This document shows, in pieces, positions 56,483 through 64,000 of a stretch of DNA of 64,000 nt. Source of the DNA: Mitsuaria sp. 7 (GTDB lineage Bacteria > Pseudomonadota > Gammaproteobacteria > Burkholderiales > Burkholderiaceae_C); contig NZ_CP011514.1 of NCBI RefSeq assembly GCF_001653795.1, positions 4,172,279-4,236,278 on the forward strand. The letters run 5' to 3'. The first letter of the stretch is position 1. The number at the start of each line of letters is the position of its first letter. The notes under the pieces were generated by a model. The model ran no database searches and was not told the origin of the DNA. It worked only from the letters and a program-made list of their open reading frames with translations. The position numbers and the translations under genes are program-made.

Positions 56483-58602
56483 TGGCGGCCGGTCGCTGGC
56501 GGCACTGGCCGGCGCACTGGTGGAACGGCCTCAGCGTCGCCCTCGGGGTGATGCTGGTGCAGGTGATCGTGTCGCACGCGGCCCCGGCCGAGCTGTCGCA
56601 CATCGCCTCGCAGCTGGCGATGGCCTGCGCCATCTGCGCCAGCCTGGCCGATCTGCCGGGCAGCGTCCGCCGCAACCGCAACCGCGTGCTCACCGCCGGC
56701 GGCATGACGCTGCTGGCCGTGGGGCTCGTGGCGGTCCTTCATCCGTATCACGCCGCGATGGGCACGCTCGTGGCGGTGCTCGCATTCGGCAGCGCCATGC
56801 TGCTGAGCTGGGGGCCGCGCGCGGGCCCCGTGTCCTTCGCGCCCATCCTGGCGATGGTGTTCGCGCTCGCCTGGCCGCACCAGCCGCTGCACATCGTGCT
56901 GGCGAGCGGCGCGGCGGGCATCGCGCTCTACCTCGTGTGGAGCGTGATCTCCAGCGCGGTGCTGCACCGGCGCTTCCACCGGCTGGCGCTCGCCGATGCG
57001 CTGCACGGCCTGTCGCAGCTGCTGAGCGCACGGGCCGAGCTGCTCGGCACCGGCGGCTCGGCGCATGCGATGCGCGACTGGCTGGGCAACGAAGCCCAGC
57101 TGGCGGAACTGCTGCAGACGGCGCGCGACCAGGTCTTCCCGCGCGCGAAGACCGATCCGCGCAGCGCCGCAGTGCTGCTGCACATCGTCGAGCTGCGCGA
57201 CCTGATGCTGGCGAGCCGTCTGGATCTGGAACTGCTGGGCGAGGATCCGGTCGGTCAGCACATGCGCACGGCGCTGGTCAGCCGTCTGCGGGCGCTGGCC
57301 GTGCTGCTGGACGAATACCGCGATGCGCTGCTCGACGAGCGCACGCCGGCGATGAACACCGTGCGACCGACGCAATGGCCGGAGCTGCCGCCGCAGGATC
57401 CGCGCACGCGCCTGCAGCTGGTGCTGCAGGACCGGCTGTCCCATCTGGACGGCGAGGTCCTCGCGATGGGCCGCGCGCTGGACACAGCCCAGCCGCTGCC
57501 GCCGCTGGCGCTGGACGCCGGCGAACTGCGGAGCTTCGTGACGCCGGTCGGCTGGCCGATCGGCCTGCTGAAGGCGCAGATCCACCTCGACTCACCGGTG
57601 ATGCGCCATGCGCTGCGCAGCGCGCTGGCGTTGTCGTCGGCCTACTTCATCGCGCTCGCGCTGCCCTGGGCCTCGCACCCGCACTGGCTGGTGCTGTCCG
57701 TCGCGGTGGTGCTGCGCGGCAGCCTGGACCAGACGCTGGAGCGTCGCAACATGCGGGTGCTCGGCACGGCGATCGGCTGCGGGCTGATGCTGGCGCTGTC
57801 GCTGATCCCCAACCAGACCTTGTGGATCATCGTGCTGCAGATCGCCGTGGGCATCGCGCATGCGTTCGTCACGCGCCGCTACCTGATCACCGCGATCGCG
57901 GCCACGATGATGGCGCTGCTGCAATCGCACCTGGCGGACCCGGCACATGGCATCGCGATCTCGGAGCGCCTGGCGGACACCGTGCTCGGCGCGATCCTGG
58001 CCTGGGCCTTCAGCTACGTGCTGCCGGCCTGGGAGCGGCGCAACCTGCCGCGCTCGCTCAAGCGGGCGCGCGGCGCGCTGCAGCAGTACGCGATGCAGGC
58101 GATGACCGCGGCGATGACGCCGGCCGGTGCGCTCACGCAGCGCATGGCACGACGCCAGGCCTACGACGCGCTGGCCGCGTTGTCCGCGGCCCTGCTGCGC
58201 AGCGCGGCCGAGCCGCGCCGCGTGCGCCCGCCGCTGCAGGAACTCAACACGGTGCTCGACCACGGCTACCGGCTGATGGCGCATCTGTCGATGATGCGGC
58301 AGAGCCTGATGCGCCGCGCCAAGGACCTCGATGCCGACTTCCTCGCGGAACTGCCGGAGTCCGCGAAACGCCTGCAACGCGCGCTCGCCGGCCAGGAGCC
58401 GGTGCCGCACGCGGTGCAGGCGCTGCAGGACTGGAGCCTGCTGCCCGACGTCGGTCCGCTGGAAGACCTTCGCCCGTGGATGCGTCGCCGCCTGCAGGTG
58501 AGCCTGGACGATGCCGCCCGCGCGGGCGAAGCAGCCGATGCGGCCTTCGCTGCGATGTCCGCACCGCCCGAGCCGGACGTGACCTTGTCCCGCCTGCAGT
58601 GA
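56482..58602 (+). CDS. FUSC-family membrane protein coupled to cphA
   Basis: 706 residues from the ATG at 56482. Two clusters of membrane helices (~17-170 and ~385-530) separated by a ~200-residue cytosolic helical domain and followed by another of ~170 residues. This duplicated layout is that of the FUSC/aromatic-acid exporter (AaeB/YccS) family, with HALRSALALSSAYFIALALPW, HPHWLVLSVAVVLRGSLDQTLERRNMRVLGTAIGCGLMLAL and RYLITAIAATMMALLQ as the usual signature. Members are proposed efflux pumps. The one-base overlap with cphA shows translational coupling, so a role in exporting or balancing cyanophycin-related metabolites is possible but unproven. Confidence 0.88.
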   Translation: MAAGRWRHWPAHWWNGLSVALGVMLVQVIVSHAAPAELSHIASQLAMACAICASLADLPGSVRRNRNRVLTAGGMTLLAVGLVAVLHPYHAAMGTLVAVLAFGSAMLLSWGPRAGPVSFAPILAMVFALAWPHQPLHIVLASGAAGIALYLVWSVISSAVLHRRFHRLALADALHGLSQLLSARAELLGTGGSAHAMRDWLGNEAQLAELLQTARDQVFPRAKTDPRSAAVLLHIVELRDLMLASRLDLELLGEDPVGQHMRTALVSRLRALAVLLDEYRDALLDERTPAMNTVRPTQWPELPPQDPRTRLQLVLQDRLSHLDGEVLAMGRALDTAQPLPPLALDAGELRSFVTPVGWPIGLLKAQIHLDSPVMRHALRSALALSSAYFIALALPWASHPHWLVLSVAVVLRGSLDQTLERRNMRVLGTAIGCGLMLALSLIPNQTLWIIVLQIAVGIAHAFVTRRYLITAIAATMMALLQSHLADPAHGIAISERLADTVLGAILAWAFSYVLPAWERRNLPRSLKRARGALQQYAMQAMTAAMTPAGALTQRMARRQAYDALAALSAALLRSAAEPRRVRPPLQELNTVLDHGYRLMAHLSMMRQSLMRRAKDLDADFLAELPESAKRLQRALAGQEPVPHAVQALQDWSLLPDVGPLEDLRPWMRRRLQVSLDDAARAGEAADAAFAAMSAPPEPDVTLSRLQ

Positions 58603-58619
58603 CATCGCTTCACCTCTTA

Positions 58620-58667
58620 CTCCCTCTCCCGCTTGCGGGAGAGGGTTGGGGTGAGGGCCAGCGGCGG
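58620..58667. repeat. REP-like hairpin repeat, copy 3 (inverted)
   Basis: Reverse-complement copy of the element at 7556-7606, about one mismatch over 47 bp, with a perfect hairpin (CCCTCTCCCGC/GCGGGAGAGGG). It lies between convergent FUSC and Hsp20 genes. Confidence 0.85.
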
Positions 58668-58697
58668 TGGAAGTACTGAAGCCTTCCCGGTCTTCAA

Positions 58698-59123
58698 TCA
58701 ACCCAGCTTGATCTCGATCTTGCGCGGCTGCGCATGCGCGGCCTTGGGGATGCGCACGCGCAGCACGCCGTTGTTCAGTTCAGCGGCGATCTGCTCGGCG
58801 TCCAGCTCCTTGCTGAGCGTGAAAGCGCGGCGGTAGAACTGGCGCGACACCTCGACATGGCCGGCCTTCAAGCCGTCGGGCAGGTCGAGCTGCATCTCGG
58901 CCTCGATGATCAGGCGGTCCTTCTCGACACGCAGCTGAAGCTGCTCACGCGGCACGCCGGGCAGGTCGGCAAAAAGGGTCAGTCCTTGCGCGTCCTCGGT
59001 CACGTCGACGGCGGGCTGGATCGCGTAGTCATCGCGACGGCGCGCGGCCTGCGTGGTGGTGGAAGCGCTGGACTTCACCTGCTCGGCCGCGTCGGCGGCG
59101 GGGGTATGGACGGCAGTGGTCAT
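58698..59123 (-). CDS. Hsp20/alpha-crystallin small heat-shock protein
   Basis: 141 residues from the ATG at 59123. The alpha-crystallin domain spans ~38-135: AIQPAVDVTEDAQGLTLFADLPGVPREQLQLRVEKDRLIIEAEM, FYRRAFTLSKELDAEQIAAELNNGVLRVRIPKA (the conserved A-x-x-x-NGVL-x-V/I-x-x-P box). The Ala/Thr-rich N-terminal ~35 residues are disordered. ATP-independent holdase. Second gene of a heat-shock pair, 64 bp behind the first Hsp20. Confidence 0.92.
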   Translation of the reverse strand: MTTAVHTPAADAAEQVKSSASTTTQAARRRDDYAIQPAVDVTEDAQGLTLFADLPGVPREQLQLRVEKDRLIIEAEMQLDLPDGLKAGHVEVSRQFYRRAFTLSKELDAEQIAAELNNGVLRVRIPKAAHAQPRKIEIKLG

Positions 59124-59187
59124 GGTGTTCTTTCGAATCGTGATCGGTGGCGATGGACGGGCGGGAATGGCCTGGCGCGTCCGGGAC

Positions 59188-59694
59188 TCAATGGATGTCG
59201 ATGCGACGCGGCTGCGGCGCGGGGCGGCGCTTGACGCTGACGCGCAGCACGCCGTCCTTGTACGAGGCCGAGACCTGTTCCGGATCGATGTCATCGGGCA
59301 GGCTGACCACGCGGCGGAACTTGCCGGCGAAGCGCTCGCGCTGATGGACGATGGCCTTGCCGGCGGCCTTCGCGGCGGGCGCGGCGGTCTCGCCTTCAAC
59401 AGCGGCAGCGGCGGTCGCTGCGGCGGCACCTTCGGTGCTGGCGGACAGCGAAGCCGCGCGCTCACCGGACAGGCTCAACACACCGCGGTCCAGGTCGACG
59501 CCGATGGAGGCGGGATCCAGGCCCGGGGCGAAGGCGTAGACCTCCACCGCTTCCGGCGACAGGCCGACGTTCAAGGCGGGATAGCCGCCGCGCGGGGTGC
59601 CGCGGTTGGCGGTGGATTCGAACAGGCCGCTCATCTCGCGCTGGAAGCGGTCGAGGTCGTTGAACAGCTCACGGGCAAACAGTTGACGGTACAT
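59188..59694 (-). CDS. Hsp20/alpha-crystallin protein with Ala-rich insertion
   Basis: 168 residues from the ATG at 59694 (AAGGAG six bases upstream). The alpha-crystallin domain begins at ~40 (ALNVGLSPEAVEVYAFAPGLDPASIGVDLDRGVLSLSGER) and ends with FRRVVSLPDDIDPEQVSASYKDGVLRVSVKRR. Between them is a ~35-residue Ala/Thr/Glu-rich segment (ASTEGAAAATAAAAVEGET and on) that lengthens the inter-sheet loop used for dimer swapping. Leads the two-gene heat-shock transcript. Confidence 0.92.
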   Translation of the reverse strand: MYRQLFARELFNDLDRFQREMSGLFESTANRGTPRGGYPALNVGLSPEAVEVYAFAPGLDPASIGVDLDRGVLSLSGERAASLSASTEGAAAATAAAAVEGETAAPAAKAAGKAIVHQRERFAGKFRRVVSLPDDIDPEQVSASYKDGVLRVSVKRRPAPQPRRIDIH

Positions 59695-59754
59695 GCGGGG
59701 CTCCTTGGCATCCTGCGGGTGGGTCGCGGCGGAACGTCGTCCGCCATGCATCCC

Positions 59755-59783
59755 AAACTAGGTGCGAGAAGCCGGGCTTCAAG
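59755..59783 (-). promoter_or_regulatory. Sigma-32-like heat-shock promoter
   Basis: Minus-strand CTTGAAG (59777-59783), 14-bp spacer, CCTAGTTT (59755-59762), near the consensus CTTGAAA-N11-16-CCCCATNT. About 60 bp upstream of the first hsp20. The -35 lies inside a 14-bp palindrome TTCAAGATCTTGAA (59778-59791). Confidence 0.6.
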
Positions 59784-59896
59784 ATCTTGAAATCAGGGGT
59801 GGCCCGTCCCCATATGCCGCGCCCGCTGCGCGAAGCCGTCGGTCCTGAGCCGACATTCCGTGCGACTGTTCTCGCCCCGGCGATGCGTCCGGGACC

Positions 59897-61132
59897 TCAG
59901 CCGACGGACGCCGCGTCGGCTTCTGCTTCAGGCCAGAGCGCGGGGAAAAGGAAGCGCAACGCCGGCATCGGGATGCCGAAACGGACCCTCCCCCGGGTCG
60001 TATCGGACACCAGCAGCCCCGCCTCGACCAGCTTGCCGATGAGCGTGGCTGCCGTACGGTCACCCAAGCCGGTCATGCTGGCGAAATCCCCTCTTGCGAT
60101 CTCCCCTTGCGTGGCAAAAAGGTAGTGCAAGGGCCGCAAGGCCTCCATACGGATGCCGCGTTTCACCACGTGTTCCTCGTGCGCCAGCAAGGCACCGAGT
60201 CGGTCCTGCATCTCCTGCAGGTTCAGCATCTGAGACATGAATCGAACCTGATCGATGCAGACGTCCAGGAAGAAATCGATCCATTCGATCAACATCTTCT
60301 GGCTGCGTTGCCCGCGCCCGTCGAGGTCGCCCATGCGAGCCATATCCGCATTGGACAGTCGTTGCGCGTAGCGGTCTCCGCTCCGCGCCAGTCCGCGCAA
60401 GGGCGACCACAGTCCGCAGGTCAGATCGAGCGACTGCAGCACCGCCAGCGAATGCAGCCGGGCCGTCCGGCCGTTACCGTCGAAGAACGGGTGGATCCAT
60501 GTGAGGCGGTGATGGGCCGCCGCCGCCGCGACGAGTTGCATCTCTCCGCGGCGCACGCGGCCGTACGCTTGAGACCATCGCGACAGCATCGGACCGAGTG
60601 CCTGCCAGGCTGGGGCCACATGCCGCCTGACGGCGACGTCCCGCGTGCGGATCACGCCGGGCTCGACGGACACCTCCTCCGTGACTTGCCCGGAAACGTC
60701 CAGGAGCCGGACCACACGGTCCTTCGGCTCGAGTTGGGAAAAGAGATGGCGATGGATGGCCTGGACGCCCTCGACGTCGTAGAGCGCGGCCGTGTCCGGA
60801 CGGGATTCGAAGAGCCAACTCTCCGTAGCGATGTGCGCGATGGCCAAGCGCTGCAGACGCGCCTTTTCAGCATCGTCGGAGAACTGGTGTGCCATCGCCT
60901 GTTCGATCTCTACGGGGCGGGTATGTTCGCCCTCGATCTTGTTCGAGTAGTACGAATTCATCGCCCGCAGCAACCAGGCAAGTTCCCGGCTGACACCCGC
61001 TTGGCAGGCGCCAGCGAGCCTCGTGGACGCGGTCCGGAGGTCGTGCGCCTTCTCAAGCACGGATTCGCAGGCCCGGTCCTGGGGGATTAACGGCTCCAAC
61101 TGGTCCGGATGATCGGTTCCTGATGCAGACAT
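59897..61132 (-). CDS. Class II Fic-domain AMP transferase
   Basis: 411 residues. Fic motif HPFFDGNGRTAR (214-225) with catalytic His214 and the anion-binding Gly-Asn-Gly-Arg intact. The N-terminal inhibitory motif (S/T)xxxE(G/N) is Ser63-NKI-Glu67-Gly68, which places it in class II, autoinhibited. The C-terminal ~90 residues look like a winged helix (TQGEIARGDFASMTGLGDRTAATLIGKLVEAGLLVSDTTRGR), so DNA binding or autoregulation is possible. Probably transfers AMP from ATP to a protein Ser/Thr/Tyr. No toxin-antitoxin partner is seen. The upstream region is AT-rich and repeat-filled, unlike its surroundings, which suggests acquisition. Confidence 0.93.
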   Translation of the reverse strand: MSASGTDHPDQLEPLIPQDRACESVLEKAHDLRTASTRLAGACQAGVSRELAWLLRAMNSYYSNKIEGEHTRPVEIEQAMAHQFSDDAEKARLQRLAIAHIATESWLFESRPDTAALYDVEGVQAIHRHLFSQLEPKDRVVRLLDVSGQVTEEVSVEPGVIRTRDVAVRRHVAPAWQALGPMLSRWSQAYGRVRRGEMQLVAAAAAHHRLTWIHPFFDGNGRTARLHSLAVLQSLDLTCGLWSPLRGLARSGDRYAQRLSNADMARMGDLDGRGQRSQKMLIEWIDFFLDVCIDQVRFMSQMLNLQEMQDRLGALLAHEEHVVKRGIRMEALRPLHYLFATQGEIARGDFASMTGLGDRTAATLIGKLVEAGLLVSDTTRGRVRFGIPMPALRFLFPALWPEAEADAASVG

Positions 61133-61225
61133 TTTTGCGGATCTTTAAACCATCGCAACTGCTTGATTCAAAAAGAATAATCAGAACTTTTTCTGATTAT
61201 TTTGCGGATCTTTTTGCGGATCTTT
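61133..61225. repeat. Direct repeats and hairpin upstream of fic
   Basis: Three copies of TTTTGCGGATCTTT (61133-61146, 61200-61213, 61212-61225; the last two overlap with a 12-bp period) flank an 11-bp perfect inverted repeat AATAATCAGAA-CTTT-TTCTGATTATT (61176-61201). On the minus strand the hairpin is followed by CTTTTT and may terminate the cytochrome operon. The first repeat abuts the fic start codon. Could be an autoregulatory operator. Confidence 0.8.
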
Positions 61226-61264
61226 TTTCGCATGCGATTGCTGGAGTGTACGGGGTCGGTGAGG

Positions 61265-62644
61265 CTACTTCAAACGCAGCACTTCCTGCTCCGTCACCGC
61301 CGACGCCCTGTTCCCCCAGCTCTGCCGGATCACCGTCGCGACGGCGGCCATCTCGGCCTCGGTGAGCACCTGCCGCAGCGGCGGCATGCCGTACGGACGC
61401 GGGTGGGCGGGCGTCGTCGGCGCGTAGCCGCCGTCGGCCAGCATCTGCAGCACGTTCTGCGGTGCGTCCAGCGTCACCGCGCGATTGCCGGCCAACGGCG
61501 GATAGGCGGGCTCGCCGGCGATCTGGCGTCCCTGCCCCTGATCGCCATGGCAATCGGCGCAGTGCTTGGCGTACACCTGACGGCCGAGGTCCAGTTGCGC
61601 CGATGGCGCAGGTTTGAACTCGGCGACCGGCGAGCCCTCGCGCGGCAGGCCGCGCAGGTAGACGCTCATCACCTGCACATCGGCATCGGTCAGGTGCTGG
61701 AGACTCTCCGCAACGACGTCGGCCATGGGCCCGAGCGCCGCGCCCTTCGGCGACCAGCCGGATCGCAGCCAGGAGCGCACCTCGGCATCGGACCAGTCCT
61801 GCACCCCCGCCGCATGCGGATCGGCCAGCGAGGGCGCGATCCAGCCCTGCACGCCGACCCAGCCGCCGCGCAGCCCCGCCGCGTCGCGCAACGCGCCGAG
61901 CCGGTTGCGCGGCGCGTGGCATTCGGCGCAGTGGCCGACCGCCTGGACCAGATAGCGGCCCCGCGCGAGTGCCGCCTGACCGGCGGCATCCTGCGCCGCG
62001 CCGCCATCGCCCCCACGTTCGACGACGGTATCGTCATGCGACGGGGCATCGCCCGGCGTGAAGTACATGAGCCGCCACACGGCCAGCGCGGACTGCCAGC
62101 GGTACGGCCAGCCGAGCTGATGCGTCGGTGCCGTCTGCGTCACCGCCGGCTGCTGGCGCAGCCACGCGAAGATCGCATCAGCATCCTCGCGCGTCATCGC
62201 CGTGTAGCTCGTGTACGGAAAGGCGGGATAGAGCAGCCGGCCATCACGGCTGCGGCCGTGATGCATCGCGCGCCAGAAGTCGTCCGCCGTCCAGCGGCCG
62301 AGACCGGTCTCCGGATCCGGCGTCAGGTTGCTGCTGAACAGCGTCCCGAACGGCGTGCCGAGCGGCAGCCCGCCGGCCAGCGGCGCGCCGCCGCGCGGGC
62401 TGTGGCAGCCGGCGCAGTTGGCGATGCGGGCGAGGTAGGCCCCGCGGGCGATCAGCGCGGGACTCGTTTCCTCGGCGGCCGACTGCACAGGGCGACTCGA
62501 CAGCCAGAACTCCCGTCCCCACGCGCCGGCCAGCAACAACAGCGCCATCACCGGCACTGCGATCGCCACGCCGATCAGCAGACGGACGAAGGCCCTCATC
62601 GGCGCGGCGCCGGAAGCATCCTTGGTACTCACGTCCCCGCTCAT
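61265..62644 (-). CDS. Membrane-anchored tri-haem cytochrome c
   Basis: 459 residues from the ATG at 62644. An uncleaved N-terminal membrane helix (~18-42) precedes three cytochrome c domains with CxxCH motifs at CAGCH (77-81), CAECH (239-243) and CADCH (362-366). Conserved motifs FSSNLTPDPETGLGRWT and LYPAFPYTSYTAMTREDADAIFAWLR match the cytochrome subunit (AdhB/GndH-type) of alcohol, gluconate and sorbitol dehydrogenases. No dehydrogenase gene is in the operon, so its electron donor lies elsewhere. Overlaps the upstream cytochrome by 4 bp (ATGA). Confidence 0.92.
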   Translation of the reverse strand: MSGDVSTKDASGAAPMRAFVRLLIGVAIAVPVMALLLLAGAWGREFWLSSRPVQSAAEETSPALIARGAYLARIANCAGCHSPRGGAPLAGGLPLGTPFGTLFSSNLTPDPETGLGRWTADDFWRAMHHGRSRDGRLLYPAFPYTSYTAMTREDADAIFAWLRQQPAVTQTAPTHQLGWPYRWQSALAVWRLMYFTPGDAPSHDDTVVERGGDGGAAQDAAGQAALARGRYLVQAVGHCAECHAPRNRLGALRDAAGLRGGWVGVQGWIAPSLADPHAAGVQDWSDAEVRSWLRSGWSPKGAALGPMADVVAESLQHLTDADVQVMSVYLRGLPREGSPVAEFKPAPSAQLDLGRQVYAKHCADCHGDQGQGRQIAGEPAYPPLAGNRAVTLDAPQNVLQMLADGGYAPTTPAHPRPYGMPPLRQVLTEAEMAAVATVIRQSWGNRASAVTEQEVLRLK

Positions 62645-63402
62645 GGCGCGAGCCCTCCGCACTGGACCGGCAAGGGCGTCGTCGACGGCGGTTCCGGATG
62701 CGCGCCCGCGGGCTTCGCGGCGAGCCAGCTGGCGACGGCGGCGATGTCGTCGGTCGACAGCGCCTTGGCCACATCGGCCATGCAGTCGGGCGCATGCGCG
62801 TGGCGCAGTCCGTTGCGCCACGCGCCGAGCTGTCCGACCAGGTAGTCGCGCGGCAGCCCGAGCAGCCCCGGGATCGCCGGTTCGCGTCCCGCCATGGCCG
62901 GCCCGTGACACGCCGTGCAGGCCGGCACCTTGCGCGCCGGATCGCCCTGCGTGATCAGCCGCTCCGCGCGCGCCTGCTGCTCGGTGTTCAAGCCCGAGGG
63001 CCCTGGCGCCGGATACGGCACGTCGAGCGCGGCGAAGTAGCCGGCGATCTCGCGCAGGTAGTCGTCGCTCATGTTGCGCAGCAGACCGGCCATCAGCGCG
63101 TGATGACGGCGTCCGTCGCGGAAGCTCTGCAGCTGGTTGTAGAGGTAGCCCGACGGCTTGCCCGCCAGGCGCGGGAAGTAGCCCTGCGTCGTCGCCCGGC
63201 CCTGCGCGCCGTGGCACAGCGTGCAGGCCTGGATGCGCTCGGCGATGTCGTTGGTGAGCGGGCGCAGCGGCCGCGCAGCCGGATCCGACGGCGGTGCTGC
63301 AGCCCCTTGCGCGAACGCCGCGCCCATGTCGGAGACGGTGGAGAGTCCCAGGCCCATTACAGCGGCGATGAGGACACCCGGGAGGCATCGGGAGATCATC
63401 AT
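62641..63402 (-). CDS. Periplasmic di-haem cytochrome c
   Basis: 253 residues from the ATG at 63402 (63399 also possible). A signal peptide ends GAAFAQG. Two class I-like domains with CTLCH (60-64) and CTACH (162-166), each followed by G-x-x-G-R; YFPRLAGKPSGYLYNQLQSFRDGRR matches the cytochrome c4/c553 family. It probably passes electrons between the coupled tri-haem cytochrome and a terminal oxidase. First gene of the pair. Confidence 0.93.
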   Translation of the reverse strand: MMISRCLPGVLIAAVMGLGLSTVSDMGAAFAQGAAAPPSDPAARPLRPLTNDIAERIQACTLCHGAQGRATTQGYFPRLAGKPSGYLYNQLQSFRDGRRHHALMAGLLRNMSDDYLREIAGYFAALDVPYPAPGPSGLNTEQQARAERLITQGDPARKVPACTACHGPAMAGREPAIPGLLGLPRDYLVGQLGAWRNGLRHAHAPDCMADVAKALSTDDIAAVASWLAAKPAGAHPEPPSTTPLPVQCGGLAP

Positions 63403-63452
63403 CGGGCCATCATCGCCGATCGCCGCAGGGACTGCCGCCGCGGGCGCGGACC

Positions 63453-64000
63453 TCAGCGTCGCTGGTCCGCCCCCGGCCATCCCAGGGCCGCCCAGCCGTC
63501 GCGGCCCTGATGCTTGGCCTGATACAGCGCGCGGTCGGCGAGCGCGATCAGTTCCGCCGCCGGGACGTCGCCGTCGGCGACGCTGGCGATGCCGATGCTG
63601 GCCGTGACTGCGACGCCCGCCGGCTGCGCGGCCCGTACCGCTTCCACGATCTTGGCGGCGATCTGCTCGGCTTCCTCGGGCCGGTTCAAGCCCTCGAGCA
63701 CCGCCACGAACTCGTCGCCCGCGATGCGCGCGACGTGGTCGCTCCCCCGTACGGCGCGCCGCAGCACGGTCGCGAAGTCGCGCAGCACCGTGTCACCGAC
63801 GCCGTGGCCGTGCGTGTCGTTGATCGCCTTGAAGCGGTCGATGTCCAGGAACAGCAGCGCCAGCACCCGCCCCTCGCGCATGTGACGCCGCTGACGCGAC
63901 AGCGCGCCTTCCAGCGCTTGATCGAACTCGCGCCGGTTCGGCAATCCCGTGAGCGCATCGGAACTGGCCAGCCGCGCCAGCTGCGCCTCCGCCTGCTTCA
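63453..64000 (-). CDS. GGDEF diguanylate cyclase (partial, runs off window)
   Basis: Open to the window edge, so the N-terminus is missing; at least 182 residues visible. The GGDEF domain begins LASSDALTGLPNRREFDQALEGAL and continues LLFLDIDRFKAINDTHGHGVGDTVLRDFA. The catalytic motif is AGDEF in RIAGDEFVAVLEG, a tolerated variant. The product-inhibition I-site RxxD (RGSD) lies five residues upstream. The end IGIASVADGDVPAAELIALADRALYQAKHQGRDG is typical. Likely an active c-di-GMP synthase under feedback control. An upstream coiled coil (AEAQLARL) suggests a sensory module beyond the window. Confidence 0.93.
   Translation of the reverse strand, partial: KQAEAQLARLASSDALTGLPNRREFDQALEGALSRQRRHMREGRVLALLFLDIDRFKAINDTHGHGVGDTVLRDFATVLRRAVRGSDHVARIAGDEFVAVLEGLNRPEEAEQIAAKIVEAVRAAQPAGVAVTASIGIASVADGDVPAAELIALADRALYQAKHQGRDGWAALGWPGADQRR

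Noticed and set aside
59897..61132. Fic toxin-antitoxin pair
   Set aside because: No small antitoxin ORF was found beside it; the inhibitory motif is within the same protein (class II).

Overview
The window is a high-GC (roughly 68-70 %) chromosomal stretch from a betaproteobacterium. The gene content (rsmI/yraN/diaA/dolP cluster, EipA-type DUF1134 protein, a cyanophycin locus with two synthetase-like genes, a DUF1800/DUF1501 pair, fused indolepyruvate:ferredoxin oxidoreductase) points to Burkholderiales, most like the Roseateles/Mitsuaria/Comamonadaceae group. The taxonomic placement is inference from gene families. I saw no rRNA, tRNA, CRISPR array, transposase or prophage. It is a mostly housekeeping region with several notable insertions and regulatory elements.

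Region 1 (1-15.4 kb): a small Lys-rich protein; nrdJ (class II ribonucleotide reductase), interrupted by a 380-residue intein with a LAGLIDADG endonuclease exactly at the catalytic cysteine; a TPR protein with a decayed GGDEF domain; an EipA-like secreted protein; a PilZ protein; an alpha/beta hydrolase; a three-gene LytS/LytS-like/LytTR operon in which the second kinase has lost its phospho-acceptor histidine; a molybdopterin oxidoreductase; and a sce7725-like protein.

Region 2 (15.4-26.2 kb): the envelope/ribosome cluster dolP-diaA-yraN facing rsmI; tldD; aroG (DAHP synthase) behind an unannotated transcription attenuator whose 25-codon leader peptide has seven aromatic codons in a run of eight; a DUF3011-ricin lectin; mtfA; a stand-alone cheZ; and a CBS-domain protein.

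Region 3 (26.2-40.2 kb): an Lrp/AsnC regulator divergent from a fused indolepyruvate oxidoreductase; a Tat-type DUF1800/DUF1501 pair; a Fur-box promoter driving a small unknown gene, fumC and a ZIP metal transporter, resembling the iron-starvation fagA-fumC operon of Pseudomonas; a putative metallopeptidase; a PQQ-propeller lipoprotein; and a periplasmic alpha-carbonic anhydrase.

Region 4 (40.2-48.6 kb, minus strand): seven closely spaced genes, ivd - can - aceK - thiolase - SDR - unknown - acyl-CoA dehydrogenase, behind a perfect 16-bp palindrome of the type bound by the MerR-family leucine-catabolism regulator LiuR. They link isovaleryl-CoA oxidation, bicarbonate supply and the switch into the glyoxylate shunt.

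Region 5 (48.7-58.6 kb): the cyanophycin locus. A DUF1854 protein and a zinc-ribbon ABC exporter diverge from two cyanophycin-synthetase genes. The first has a destroyed Mur-ligase P-loop, the second is intact, and a FUSC-family membrane protein is translationally coupled to the second.

Region 6 (58.6-64 kb): two Hsp20 chaperones behind a heat-shock-like promoter, a class II Fic protein with an AT-rich repeat-laden upstream region, a two-gene multihaem cytochrome c operon, and a GGDEF diguanylate cyclase running off the window end. Three copies of a ~50-bp hairpin repeat are scattered across the window.
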